Assembly (NCBI GenBank): GCA_964617665.1
Contig: CAZUAH010000087.1
Location: forward strand, 1 to 34,504
DNA: 34,504 nucleotides
Source of the DNA: JADHUC01 sp964617665
GTDB lineage: Bacteria > Planctomycetota > Planctomycetia > Pirellulales > Pirellulaceae
Direction: 5' to 3'
Shown here: one piece after another, positions 8,408 through 16,799 of the stretch
How the letters are laid out: every line of letters begins with the position of its first letter
How positions within the stretch are numbered: position 1 is the first letter of the stretch
The notes under the pieces: generated by a model
Database searches by the model: none
Seen by the model: only the letters and a program-made list of their open reading frames with translations
Told to the model about the DNA's origin: nothing
Position numbers and translations under genes: made by a program

Positions 8408-9069
8408 TGCTTGCTCCTGTAGGAAAGTGAGGCTGCTGAATAAGAACTACGATACATTTGACTCAACGACGAGTTGAGTTCATACACAACGGAGTGATCA
8501 CACAGATCTGAGTAGCCGCAACGACGCAACTTCTTCAAACAATGAAGCAGTGCGCAGCTGAGGACGCTCAGACTAATCGGAGTGTCGTCTCACTTTTGGT
8601 GGGGTGTTCAACCTCAAGCCAGCTGGCCACATCTTGTGCCGCCGAGTTGTCCCACAACTCGTTTTCCGGCAGCTTCCTTCGGAAGAGGGAGGGGTGGTCT
8701 TCGGGTGGGAAGGCGGTCGGTGGGGTGGGAAGTAAGATTTCTGTTCCGTGTAGTGTCAACATTTAACTATAACAGTGTAGAACTTGATCCGCAAGTGTTA
8801 CGTGCAATTCTACTGTGATGTGACCGACAATCCGCAAGTTGTTCTTTTTGCTAGGTGAGGGCTGTAGCGGTGTGCACGGAATTTCGCCTTTGCGAATGAG
8901 CATGATGTATGGCGCAAGCCGCGCAGTTGCGTTTGAGCACGGCAACCGACAATCATGTCGGCACCATCGCACGAGATCCGTGCCCCGGGCTGTTGCGGGA
9001 ACGACGGCCGGCACAAATAATGGGTTATGTGAGATGCTATTCGGTGTCCGATAAATCGGAAGATGTTGC
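8408..9069. other. Divergent intergenic region between pseudopilin and CRTAC1 genes
   Basis: About 660 bp that should hold promoters for both genes. Visible items are the palindrome at 8461-8479, a perfect 6-bp hairpin CCGACA-ATCA-TGTCGG at 8946-8961, a G-rich stretch at about 8688-8733, and two similar ATCCGCAAGT motifs (about 8789 and 8830). Open frames here look like noise, and no gene is supported. No confident promoter could be named. Confidence 0.55.
8461..8479. promoter_or_regulatory. Palindrome upstream of the pseudopilin gene, possible operator
   Basis: ACTCAAC-GACGA-GTTGAGT is a perfect 7-bp inverted repeat with a 5-nt centre, 54 bp upstream of the pseudopilin ATG. Its position fits a regulator site near the promoter or a 5'-UTR hairpin. 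A TTGAGT within it, read on the minus strand, could be a -35 element, but the matching -10 is poor. Confidence 0.3.
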
Positions 9070-10854
9070 TTGCAGATGAGACGTTTTCGCCCCCTCGTCC
9101 TGGGTTCTACCGTCGCGTGCTTGATCGCTGTCGCGCTGTTGGCCTTCGTCTACCGAGATCGGTTGGCTTCTGATGGGCCGGAGCCTACGCACAAGAATCC
9201 ACCTTCAGCACAAGGCCCAATTCAACTGCAAGACGTGACCCGAAAGACTGAGATCACGTTCGCCCATACTGATGGAAGTTCCGGCGAGCGATACATTGTC
9301 GAGACGGTCACGGCGGGACTGGCGCTTTTGGACTACGACAGCGACGGACTGATCGACATCTACTTCCTGAACGGAGCGCCGCTGCGAGGGGCCGAGGCGG
9401 ATACGCCTCCGCGAAATGCCCTGTACCGCAATGAAGGCGATTGGCGTTTCACGGATGTTACAGACGAGGCCGGCGTTGGCGATACCGGATTCGGACTCGG
9501 AGTTGCTGCGGCCGATTACGACAACGACGGGGATCAAGACCTGTTCGTGAACAACTACGGCGCAAACGTACTGTACCGAAACAACGGAGACGGTACGTTC
9601 TCTGAAATGACCGAGCAGGCCGGAGTGCCGGGCGGACATAAGGTAGGCGCTGGAGCGTGCTTCCTGGACATGGATGCGGACGGTGATTTGGACCTTTACG
9701 TAGCCAACTACGTCAAATTCACCTATGAGACTCACAAGTTGCACTTCAAAGACGGGCATCCGCAGTACGTAGGCCCCCGAGACTATCCCTTCGAACCCGA
9801 CATCCTGTATCGAAACGACGGGGACGGTACGTTTACGGACGTCAGCGTGGAATCCGGGATCGGCCAGCACGCGGGCTCGGGAATGGGCATTGTCTGCAGC
9901 GACTATGACAACGACGGCGATACCGATGTATTCGTGCTGAACGACGTTTCTGGGAATTTCATGTTCGAGAACGATGGACACGGCAAGTTTGAAGAAGTCG
10001 GTTTGATGGTCGGTGCCGCCTACAACGGTGTTGGCGACGAGTTGGGCAGCATGGGTATCGCCTGCGGTGACTACGACAACGACGGCTGGTTCGACTTCTA
10101 CATGACGTCGTACCAGAGCGAGTTGCCCGTGCTGTACCGGAACCTGGGCAACCGGACTCTGGAGGATGTAACGGTAGCGACCGGTGCAGGTGCGGGCGCA
10201 TTCCCCTACGTGAATTGGGGCACGGCTCTGGTTGATTTCGACAACGATGCCGATCGCGATATCTTCATGGCCTGTGGCCACTTGCAGGACAACATCGATC
10301 TCGTTGACGATACTTCGGCATACGAAGTCCGGAACGTCCTTTTGGAGAATACGGGTGATGGAAAGTTCGTCGATGTGTCGAGCATAAGCGGCGATGGCAT
10401 GTCGGTCGAACGCAGCAGCCGTGGTGTGGCCTTTGACGATCTGGACAACGATGGCGACATCGATATGGTTGTCCTGAATTCACGCGAGGAATCGACCGTT
10501 CTCCGTAATCGTTCCGCCAAGGGAAATCACTGGATTCAGGTCCGCCTGACCGGCGTGATTGCCAACCGCGACGGCGTAGGTGCCCGTGTCACGGTCGCGT
10601 CCGGCGACCTGGTGCAAGTTGACGAAGTACGCAGCGGACGCGGCTACCAGAGCCACTGGGGAACAAGGCTGCACTTCGGCCTGGGAGAACACGACCATAT
10701 CGACCGCATCGAGGTCCGTTGGATTGGCGGAGGCGTGGACGTGATCGATGATGTTGACGCTGATCAACTCGTTACGATTATCGAAGGTGAAGGGAAGAAC
10801 TCCGAAACTCGAAGCACTGGGACAAAATCCGAAAGAGATTCGAGTCTCAAATGA
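9070..10854 (+). CDS. CRTAC1-family FG-GAP/VCBS propeller protein, paralogue 1
   Basis: A 594-aa exported protein with one N-terminal hydrophobic segment (about residues 8-27), then FG-GAP/VCBS repeats with Ca-binding loops such as DYDSDGLIDIYF, DYDNDGDQDLFV and DMDADGDLDLYV, and a C-terminal ASPIC/UnbV domain (NRDGVGARVTV, IEVRWIGGG). GGAAG at 9058-9062 lies 7 nt before the TTG at 9070, while the ATG at 9076 would be 13 nt away, so either start is possible. The protein is about two-thirds identical by eye to the next gene, so the pair is a tandem duplication. The last ~18 residues (NSETRSTGTKSERDSSLK) have no counterpart in the paralogue and are encoded by a degenerate repeat that runs into the intergenic gap. 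Function is unknown; surface adhesion or scaffold roles are guesses. Confidence 0.9.
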   Translation: MQMRRFRPLVLGSTVACLIAVALLAFVYRDRLASDGPEPTHKNPPSAQGPIQLQDVTRKTEITFAHTDGSSGERYIVETVTAGLALLDYDSDGLIDIYFLNGAPLRGAEADTPPRNALYRNEGDWRFTDVTDEAGVGDTGFGLGVAAADYDNDGDQDLFVNNYGANVLYRNNGDGTFSEMTEQAGVPGGHKVGAGACFLDMDADGDLDLYVANYVKFTYETHKLHFKDGHPQYVGPRDYPFEPDILYRNDGDGTFTDVSVESGIGQHAGSGMGIVCSDYDNDGDTDVFVLNDVSGNFMFENDGHGKFEEVGLMVGAAYNGVGDELGSMGIACGDYDNDGWFDFYMTSYQSELPVLYRNLGNRTLEDVTVATGAGAGAFPYVNWGTALVDFDNDADRDIFMACGHLQDNIDLVDDTSAYEVRNVLLENTGDGKFVDVSSISGDGMSVERSSRGVAFDDLDNDGDIDMVVLNSREESTVLRNRSAKGNHWIQVRLTGVIANRDGVGARVTVASGDLVQVDEVRSGRGYQSHWGTRLHFGLGEHDHIDRIEVRWIGGGVDVIDDVDADQLVTIIEGEGKNSETRSTGTKSERDSSLK

Positions 10855-11000
10855 CAGAGATTCAGAACGCGGCTGGTGGCATCCGCTGGGCTCACCGGAC
10901 GGCTGTGCCCACTTGGCAATTCGGAGTGCTCTCTTGTTTCCGTCATTCTGATTTCGGATTTTGGATTTGTTTCGGATTTCGCATTTCGAATTTAGGACTT
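10800..11000. repeat. Degenerate GATTTCGGATTT-type repeat region, inverted halves
   Basis: The right half (10942-11000) is AT-rich and iterates ATTTCGGATTTTGG / TTTCGGATTTCGCATTTCG. The left half (about 10800-10854) resembles its reverse complement (CCGAAACTCGAAG, AAAATCCGAAAGAGATTCG), and both outer borders facing the centre read AAATGAC/GTCATT. A GC-richer spacer separates them. The left half forms the 3' end of CRTAC1 paralogue 1, and the right half is the leader of paralogue 2. Such ATTTCG iterations recur in bacterial intergenic DNA; their origin is unclear. Confidence 0.6.
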
Positions 11001-11020
11001 GTTTCCAACCAGGAGTAGTA

Positions 11021-12724
11021 ATGCGGACGACTACACTCGGCGTCCTCCTAGTGAGCTTGGTTCTGTCGGCGGGATGTGATCGCGACGATCGAACCGATGG
11101 CCCGCCTGCCAAACAGCGCGCGGGACCGATTCAGCTTCGTGACGCGACCGAACAGACAGGAATCTCCTTCCAGCACACCGACGGCAGTAGTGGGAAACGC
11201 TACATCATCGAGGCGATGAGTGCCGGTTTGGCCCTCTTCGATTATGACGGTGACGGGGACATCGACATCTACTTCCTGAACGGGGCGCCGTTGTTGGGCA
11301 CGAAAGTGGACGTGTCTCCGACCAACACGTTGTATCGAAATGACGGGGATTGGCATTTCACGGATGTCACCAACGAAGCCGGCGTGGGCGATCTGGGATT
11401 CGGGCTCGGAGTCACCATTGGCGACTATGACAACGACGGAGATGCGGATCTGTATTTGAACAACCAAGGCCCGAACGCTCTGTATCGAAACAACGCGGAT
11501 GGGACCTTCACGGACGTCACGCGGCAAGCTGGCGTGGAAAACGGCAACTTCGTCGGCGCTGGAGCCTCGTTCCTGGACATGGATGCCGATGGCGATTTGG
11601 ATCTGTACGTGGCCAATTACTTGGAATTCAGCTATGACATTCACGTCGAACGCACTGTCGATGGCATTCCTTCCTACCCGATGCCCAGAGACTACGAACC
11701 CGTTCCCGATTCGCTGTATCGAAACAACGGGGACGGCACCTTTACGGACGTCAGCCAATCGTCAGGTATAGCCCTGCACGCAGGCACTGGAATGGGGATG
11801 GTCTGCGCGGACTACGATGACGACGGTGACACGGACGTCTTTGTTCTGAACGACGTTCACGAGAACTTCTTCTTCCAGAATGACGGCAGCGGCAACTTCG
11901 AAGAGGCGGGGATGCTGAATGGTGCGGCATACAACGTCTACGGCGACGAAAACGCCAGCATGGGCGTGGACTGTGCCGACTACGACAACGACGGGCGTCT
12001 GGATTTCTACATGACCTCCTATCAGGGCGAAATGCCGGTGCTCTATCACAACATGGGTGGCGGTCTATTGAATGATGTGACGCAGCGCACGGGCGCGGGC
12101 GAGGGCCTCTTCGCCCATGTCAACTGGGGAAACGGTTTAATCGATTTCGACAACGACGGTGATCGCGACATCTTCATCGCCAATGGACACACCGAGGACA
12201 ATATCGAGCTGCGCGACGCGAGCGCGGCCTATCGCGCCCGCAATTCGCTTTTGATGAACACGGGCGACGGCAGTTTCGTCAATATCTCGGACAGTGGCGG
12301 CGACGGCTTGCTGCCCGTCCATGCCAGTCGTGGTACGGCGTTTGACGATTTGGACAACGACGGGGACGCGGACGCCGTGATCCTGAACTCGCGGGAGAAA
12401 CCGACGATCCTCAGAAATGAATCAGGCGGTGGAAACCATTGGCTGCAGATACGTCTCTGCGGCGTGACGACCAATCGAGACGCCGTGGGAGCGCGCGTTA
12501 CTGTTGTGGCCGAGGACCTGACCCAAATCGCCGAAGTGCACAGTGGGCGCGGATATCAGAGCCACTTTGGCTCACGCCTTCACTTCGGACTTGGGAAACG
12601 CAAGCAAATCGACCGCATCGAAGTGCGATGGATTGGCGGGGGCGTGGAGGTGATTGAAAACGTCGACGTGGACCGGTTGATTTCGATCATCGAAGGCAGT
12701 TCCGGCACCAAGACGGCGAACTGA
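11021..12724 (+). CDS. CRTAC1-family FG-GAP/VCBS propeller lipoprotein, paralogue 2
   Basis: A 567-aa protein whose start (ATG 11021) is fixed by AGGAG at 11011-11015; the longer open frame upstream runs through the AT-rich repeat and is not credible. The N-terminus is a type II signal peptide ending LVLSAGC, so the mature protein should be lipid-anchored, unlike paralogue 1, which has a hydrophobic segment without a lipobox. Calcium-loop repeats (DYDGDGDIDIYF, DYDNDGDADLYL, DMDADGDLDLYV, DYDDDGDTDVFV) suggest a propeller, followed by ASPIC/UnbV (TNRDAVGARVTV, IEVRWIGGG). It is close to paralogue 1 over the whole length and convergent with the FG-GAP cytochrome gene. Function is unknown. Confidence 0.93.
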   Translation: MRTTTLGVLLVSLVLSAGCDRDDRTDGPPAKQRAGPIQLRDATEQTGISFQHTDGSSGKRYIIEAMSAGLALFDYDGDGDIDIYFLNGAPLLGTKVDVSPTNTLYRNDGDWHFTDVTNEAGVGDLGFGLGVTIGDYDNDGDADLYLNNQGPNALYRNNADGTFTDVTRQAGVENGNFVGAGASFLDMDADGDLDLYVANYLEFSYDIHVERTVDGIPSYPMPRDYEPVPDSLYRNNGDGTFTDVSQSSGIALHAGTGMGMVCADYDDDGDTDVFVLNDVHENFFFQNDGSGNFEEAGMLNGAAYNVYGDENASMGVDCADYDNDGRLDFYMTSYQGEMPVLYHNMGGGLLNDVTQRTGAGEGLFAHVNWGNGLIDFDNDGDRDIFIANGHTEDNIELRDASAAYRARNSLLMNTGDGSFVNISDSGGDGLLPVHASRGTAFDDLDNDGDADAVILNSREKPTILRNESGGGNHWLQIRLCGVTTNRDAVGARVTVVAEDLTQIAEVHSGRGYQSHFGSRLHFGLGKRKQIDRIEVRWIGGGVEVIENVDVDRLISIIEGSSGTKTAN

Positions 12725-12757
12725 CGGGCTGCATGGGAAGAGAACCGGCATCCATGG

Positions 12758-12779
12758 CTGTCTAAGTATTGCTTAACAG
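12758..12779. terminator. Hairpin between convergent genes, possible bidirectional terminator
   Basis: CTGT(C)TAAG at 12758-12766 pairs with CTTAACAG at 12772-12779 around a 5-nt loop, with one bulged C. It lies in the 78-bp gap between the stops of the CRTAC1 and FG-GAP cytochrome genes. There is no clear T-run, so this is tentative. Confidence 0.4.
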
Positions 12780-12802
12780 CGGACCTACTTCGACGTCACT
12801 CC

Positions 12803-14416
12803 TTACCGACCGCCCGACGTGATTGCCTGATTCCACCAGATAGCGATCCCGCCGGACAACGACTGTGAAGTTGTTGCGGAGTGTAAACCGACGGCGAAGT
12901 CGGCGTCACCGTCGTTGTCGAAGTCGGCCAACTCAAGCGTGGCATGGTGCGGATGGCCTGATTCTAACGTATGGCGGACAAACTGCCCGGGCGACGTCTG
13001 CTCCAAACACAAGATCGAAGCCGTCGTCACTTCGGCGAGTTCGACTGGCATCACTTCCGCGGGCAGCAAGACAACTGCGATGACGTCCAGGTCTCCGTCC
13101 ATATCGATATCGCCGGCCAACGCTCGATAGACACCCGGCAGGTCTGCGATACGGCGATGAGAAAACTCGAGATCGCCGAGGTTTTCAAGCCACTGAATGC
13201 CGTGACACGGCCTGGCGAAGTTGTCGTCGAAAGCATCGCCGTTGGTTAGCAGGACGTCCCAGTCGTCATCCTGGTCTAGGTCGACCAGGTCAATGCCGCT
13301 GGTCCCGAACATCGGATCCGGGCCTGCCCACAGGGTTTGCCTGTAGAATTCTGCGTTTCCCTGATTGACGAACGCCTCCACACACTCGTACTCCTGGCTG
13401 ACCAACGCGACGAAATCCAGTCGATCATCACCGTTCAGGTCGTTTACAGGCACGTGAATCGTGCCCGGCCGAGGGTCGAGTTCCTCGGGCTCGAAGCGTG
13501 GTTTCCCACGACCCTCGACAACGTTTCTGAGCAGAATGATGTTACCCCTCCGCTCTGCGCCGAATTCCGCCACGACCAAGTCGACATCCCCATCACCGTC
13601 GAAATCCGCGGGTTGCACATCGGCCACCCGTCCCAATGATGAAGCGATCACAACCGTTTCGTAGGAACTCGACGCCTTCTGACGTCGCAGCCAAATGACC
13701 CGCCCTCGGTCGTGATCGTCCGGAAAAAAACTACCCAAATCCGCCACAACAAAGTCGATCAAACCGTCCCCGTCAAGGTCACACGGCTCGACGTGGCACG
13801 GGTGGTTCAATCGTGTCAAGGGCTGGGAACGCGGTGGCCGGTGCCGCAGATCAATCGCGGTGATGGTACCGTATCGCATGTCGCACGTCAGCAGTACGGG
13901 TTGGCCATCCGGCTCCGAGCGAGCCCAACGCAAGTGCGAAACAGCCGGTGGCAGATCGGCGCTTCGTTCCAGAGCCACCTCTTCAACGTCGAATTGAACG
14001 CGCAGCTTCGTTCGGGCTTCCTCCGGCTCGCTAAATTCCAATCGTTCCGGTGCACGAGATCGGAAGTACCTTACTACCAAGTGCATGGGTGGCGGATCCA
14101 GGTCGTCGCGGCCGGATTTGGCGTAAAACTCGAATCCGCGCATCACCCTGTCGTGCCACACATCGCGGGGATAGTTCTCCGCACGCGGCATGCCGTGACA
14201 ATCGCTGCAAAACGCAACAATACGCGACTCGACCTCTTCGTCGATCACAACAGGCGATGTGTCTTCACGCACGAAGAGTTCGCGTGCTGAACCATTTGAC
14301 CAGGCTCGCCATACAATGAAGGCCACAATGATACAAACGACCAAGACGGTGAGCCCAAGCACACGCGCCGGAGCCAGTCGATGTTGCTGTTCCCCTTCCA
14401 TGCGCGGAGAATGCAT
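12803..14416 (-). CDS. Membrane-anchored FG-GAP protein with one cytochrome c haem motif
   Basis: A 537-aa protein with one N-terminal membrane segment (LTVLVVCIIVAFIVWRAW) followed by a short cytochrome c-like region with a single CSDCH haem-binding motif (C70-H74). After about residue 130 come FG-GAP/VCBS repeats with Ca loops (DLDGDGLIDFVVAD, DFDGDGDVDLVVAE, DIDMDGDLDVIAVV, DFDNDGDADFAVGL), probably a beta-propeller. The chosen ATG (14414-14416) has GGAG 5 nt upstream. An earlier in-frame ATG at 14480-14482 would reach the possible start of the divergent gene. The gene shares a 101-bp divergent region with a TPR-dihaem cytochrome gene, suggesting joint expression. An electron-transfer role outside the membrane is inferred from the haem motif only. 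Confidence 0.85.
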   Translation of the reverse strand: MHSPRMEGEQQHRLAPARVLGLTVLVVCIIVAFIVWRAWSNGSARELFVREDTSPVVIDEEVESRIVAFCSDCHGMPRAENYPRDVWHDRVMRGFEFYAKSGRDDLDPPPMHLVVRYFRSRAPERLEFSEPEEARTKLRVQFDVEEVALERSADLPPAVSHLRWARSEPDGQPVLLTCDMRYGTITAIDLRHRPPRSQPLTRLNHPCHVEPCDLDGDGLIDFVVADLGSFFPDDHDRGRVIWLRRQKASSSYETVVIASSLGRVADVQPADFDGDGDVDLVVAEFGAERRGNIILLRNVVEGRGKPRFEPEELDPRPGTIHVPVNDLNGDDRLDFVALVSQEYECVEAFVNQGNAEFYRQTLWAGPDPMFGTSGIDLVDLDQDDDWDVLLTNGDAFDDNFARPCHGIQWLENLGDLEFSHRRIADLPGVYRALAGDIDMDGDLDVIAVVLLPAEVMPVELAEVTTASILCLEQTSPGQFVRHTLESGHPHHATLELADFDNDGDADFAVGLHSATTSQSLSGGIAIWWNQAITSGGR

Positions 14417-14517
14417 GGGGACTCCATGTCTCAAATCCGAAGCACGCCCAATCGCAATCGTCCTTGTAACACACACGGCCATTGATTCCTATGGGGAGTT
14501 CTGATCTACTCGTCTAC
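14417..14517. promoter_or_regulatory. Divergent promoter region of the two cytochrome fusion genes
   Basis: Only 101 bp separate the chosen starts of two diverging haem proteins, so promoters and any operator must be here or inside the coding ends. No consensus -10/-35 pair was recognised. If the upstream alternative starts (14482 on either strand) are used, the genes would even meet. Confidence 0.4.
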
Positions 14518-16512
14518 ATGGGTCGGCGAGAACGAACTTCGCAGAGAACTCCCGCTTATCTTCGGCGCCGACGATGCGTCGTGCTATGTTTCGTCGTCGT
14601 GGCAGTCGTCGCGCTGTCGCTATTCGGTCGTCGGATTCATGCGATTTGGGCTCGCCAGACGGCTGCTCGCCAGATGAACGCGTGGGCGATTAGCACAGCA
14701 CAGCAGCGGCTCGCGTGGGCGGATCCCGACGATGGTAACGTGGAATTGATGAAGGCAGTCTGCCATCGTCGGTTGGGGCAGATGAATCGCTGGCGCAAGG
14801 CCCTCGAGTCGGCAGAACGAAACGGAGCACGGGCCACCGGGATTCAGCACGAGAACGAACTGGGCCTAATTCGATCAGGCCAGTTTCCCGATGGCGTTGA
14901 GGGTCGGCTGTTCGATCTGGTCGAAGCAGCTCTATCGCCGCACGACGTTGCAGAAGCCTTCGTGTACGGCTATCTGGATCGGGGAAAACAGGACAAGGCG
15001 AGGGCCTTCGTCGAAGGCTGGGAAGCAAACTATCCCAATGCCCCACATGTCGCGTATCTGTGGGGCTTGTACTGGCAGTCGCAGGGAGAATGCGATCGAG
15101 CCGTGACGCACTTCGAACACACATTGGCGGTGCAGCCCGGCCATGAACCAGCGCGAATGGCGATCGCGAAGCAACTCGAGGCTCGATATCATCTCGACGA
15201 GGCGCTGGACGCGTACATCGAATTGGTGACTCGTTTTCCGACAAGTGAGTCCGGAAGATTGGGCCTATCTAGAGTCCTGCGGAGATTAGGACGTATCGAC
15301 GACGCTCGGGCTGTTATGGAACCGTTGACCGCCGATTCGGAGCCGGTTTTGGATGTTGTTGGGGAGATGCGATGGATCGAATTCGAAGCCGGCGCGTACG
15401 AACAGGCTGAAAGGTGGCTCAAGGAAGCCGATGTCGATCGTGTCAATGAAGAGAGTAGCTTATCGGCTGCCGCAACCGTGTTTGCCTTCGCAGGCGATCC
15501 TATTCGAGCTGAATCGCTGTTCCGTCGACGCGATGCCATAATCAGCGCATCCACGCGCATGTACGATTTGGGGGAACGGCTGGTTATCGATCCCGAGGAC
15601 AAGCAGGCCGCTGCCGACTTGAGGCGACTTTCTACGGGCCCGATTTCCACATCGGACGATGGTATCGCAAGCTTGACGAAACGAACCACAGAAGACGGAC
15701 AGATTGAAAAGCCTGCTAGGTCTGGTTCCGAGTTGTTCGCTCGGTATTGCAGCGCGTGCCACGGATCGGGCGGCGATGGAAATGGCCGGGCCGCGCGCCA
15801 TTTGTTTCCCAGGCCGCGAGATTTCCGCACCGACAGATTCCGACTGGTAAGTACGCGCAACGGTGTTCCGACGCAGCATGATCTCGAAGCGGTGATCGAG
15901 CGAGGAATGCCGGGCACGTCCATGCGGTCTTACGAGAAGTTGAGCGAAGATCAACGGAAGCTATTGGCTCAAGAGGTAATACGACAACACCGCGAAGGCA
16001 TCCGAGATCAATTCATAGACATGCTAAGAAGAGAGGGCGAAGAAGCTGACGAAGCCGAAGTCCGGGAGGTTGTTGAAAACTGCACCAACCCTGGAGAGGT
16101 CATAAAGCCGCCAAAGATTGGCCCGCCCGACTCACAATCAATCGCACGTGGCAAACGCATGTACATCGAGTTAGGCTGTAACAAATGCCACGGCGACGAC
16201 GGCATTGGCGCGACGGAGATGCTGCTCTTCGACGACAAACGGCTCGCGGCACGACCACGCGATTTGGTCCACGAGCCGTTCAGGGGCGGATCGGAACCCA
16301 AATCGATCTATCTGCGTATTGCGGTGGGAATGCCAGGAAGTCCACACCCTGCTGCCAGGAATCTCGCGCAGCAGCAGTTGATTGACGTGGTTCAATACTG
16401 TCGCTCGCTGTCGCAAGACCCCAAACGTCTACTAACGAATCACCAGCAAGCTACTCTTTGCACCAGCCGCGCGTACCGCGCAGCGTTGAGAGAATCTGGG
16501 AAGGTGGAGTAG
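14518..16512 (+). CDS. TPR protein fused to two cytochrome c domains
   Basis: A 664-aa protein: basic N-terminus (MGRRERTSQRTPAYLRRRR), a membrane segment at about residues 20-36, TPR-like repeats to about 390, then two mono-haem cytochrome c domains. The haem motifs are CSACH (C411-H415), followed by GMPGTSM as possible Met ligand region, and CNKCH (C554-H558), followed by GMPGSPH. The TPR half resembles the stand-alone TPR protein at 19190-20461 (similar AYVAGYL / AFVYGYL segments and order of repeats). Starts at 14482 (TTG) and 14491 (ATG) are also open; 14518 was chosen because it leaves a normal basic end before the membrane helix, but no good ribosome site supports any of them. Its partner may be the divergent FG-GAP cytochrome. 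Confidence 0.88.
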   Translation: MGRRERTSQRTPAYLRRRRCVVLCFVVVAVVALSLFGRRIHAIWARQTAARQMNAWAISTAQQRLAWADPDDGNVELMKAVCHRRLGQMNRWRKALESAERNGARATGIQHENELGLIRSGQFPDGVEGRLFDLVEAALSPHDVAEAFVYGYLDRGKQDKARAFVEGWEANYPNAPHVAYLWGLYWQSQGECDRAVTHFEHTLAVQPGHEPARMAIAKQLEARYHLDEALDAYIELVTRFPTSESGRLGLSRVLRRLGRIDDARAVMEPLTADSEPVLDVVGEMRWIEFEAGAYEQAERWLKEADVDRVNEESSLSAAATVFAFAGDPIRAESLFRRRDAIISASTRMYDLGERLVIDPEDKQAAADLRRLSTGPISTSDDGIASLTKRTTEDGQIEKPARSGSELFARYCSACHGSGGDGNGRAARHLFPRPRDFRTDRFRLVSTRNGVPTQHDLEAVIERGMPGTSMRSYEKLSEDQRKLLAQEVIRQHREGIRDQFIDMLRREGEEADEAEVREVVENCTNPGEVIKPPKIGPPDSQSIARGKRMYIELGCNKCHGDDGIGATEMLLFDDKRLAARPRDLVHEPFRGGSEPKSIYLRIAVGMPGSPHPAARNLAQQQLIDVVQYCRSLSQDPKRLLTNHQQATLCTSRAYRAALRESGKVE

Positions 16513-16550
16513 GGTAGTGCTTTGTCCAAAGTAAGAATTGGGGTCAGGGC

Positions 16551-16618
16551 GGTAGCGGAAGTCGCCAAGACTTTCTGGGGCCGCGAACCGGATGAAACTC
16601 TGGGCGAGTTCCGCCACG
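16551..16618. repeat. Imperfect inverted repeat (GGTAGCGGAAGTCGCCAAG type)
   Basis: Arms 16551-16575 and 16594-16618 match at about 20 of 25 positions after inversion (GGTAGCGGAAGTCGCC against GGCGAGTTCCGCCACG), with an 18-nt spacer. It lies just after the TPR-cytochrome gene. A short open frame that runs through it is an artefact of the repeat. Confidence 0.65.
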
Positions 16619-16683
16619 CTAAAATGCAGCACGTCCGCCCTCGCACTGGCGGAGCCCAGTGGGAAAATGTGGCGTTGGCCGTT

Positions 16684-16742
16684 CGTAGTACCGCCTTCAG
16701 GCGGCTCAGTCGCATCAAAGACCGCATAAATGCGGCACTACG
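16684..16742. repeat. Nested palindrome with cloverleaf-like folding
   Basis: An outer pair CGTAGTACCGC / GCGGCACTACG (10 of 11) encloses two perfect hairpins, CCGCC-TTCA-GGCGG (16691-16704) and CCGCAT-AA-ATGCGG (16722-16735), which compete with the outer stem for the same CCGC/GCGG bases. This looks like a structured intergenic repeat rather than a terminator. It lies between two converging genes. Confidence 0.7.
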
Positions 16743-16799
16743 AGCCGAGACGGCACCACCCAAAAGATACACCCCTAAGAGGAACTCACGTTCCGCGAA

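Noticed and set aside
9205..10281. Minus-strand open frame of 358 codons within CRTAC1 paralogue 1
   Set aside because: Its Val/Ile-rich repeats (VVVIVA-like) are the antisense of repeated Asp/Asn/Gly calcium-loop codons. The same artefact appears opposite paralogue 2.
10961..11020. Extended start of CRTAC1 paralogue 2 (20 more residues)
   Set aside because: The extension is encoded by the ATTTCG repeat; AGGAG and the lipoprotein signal support the ATG at 11021.
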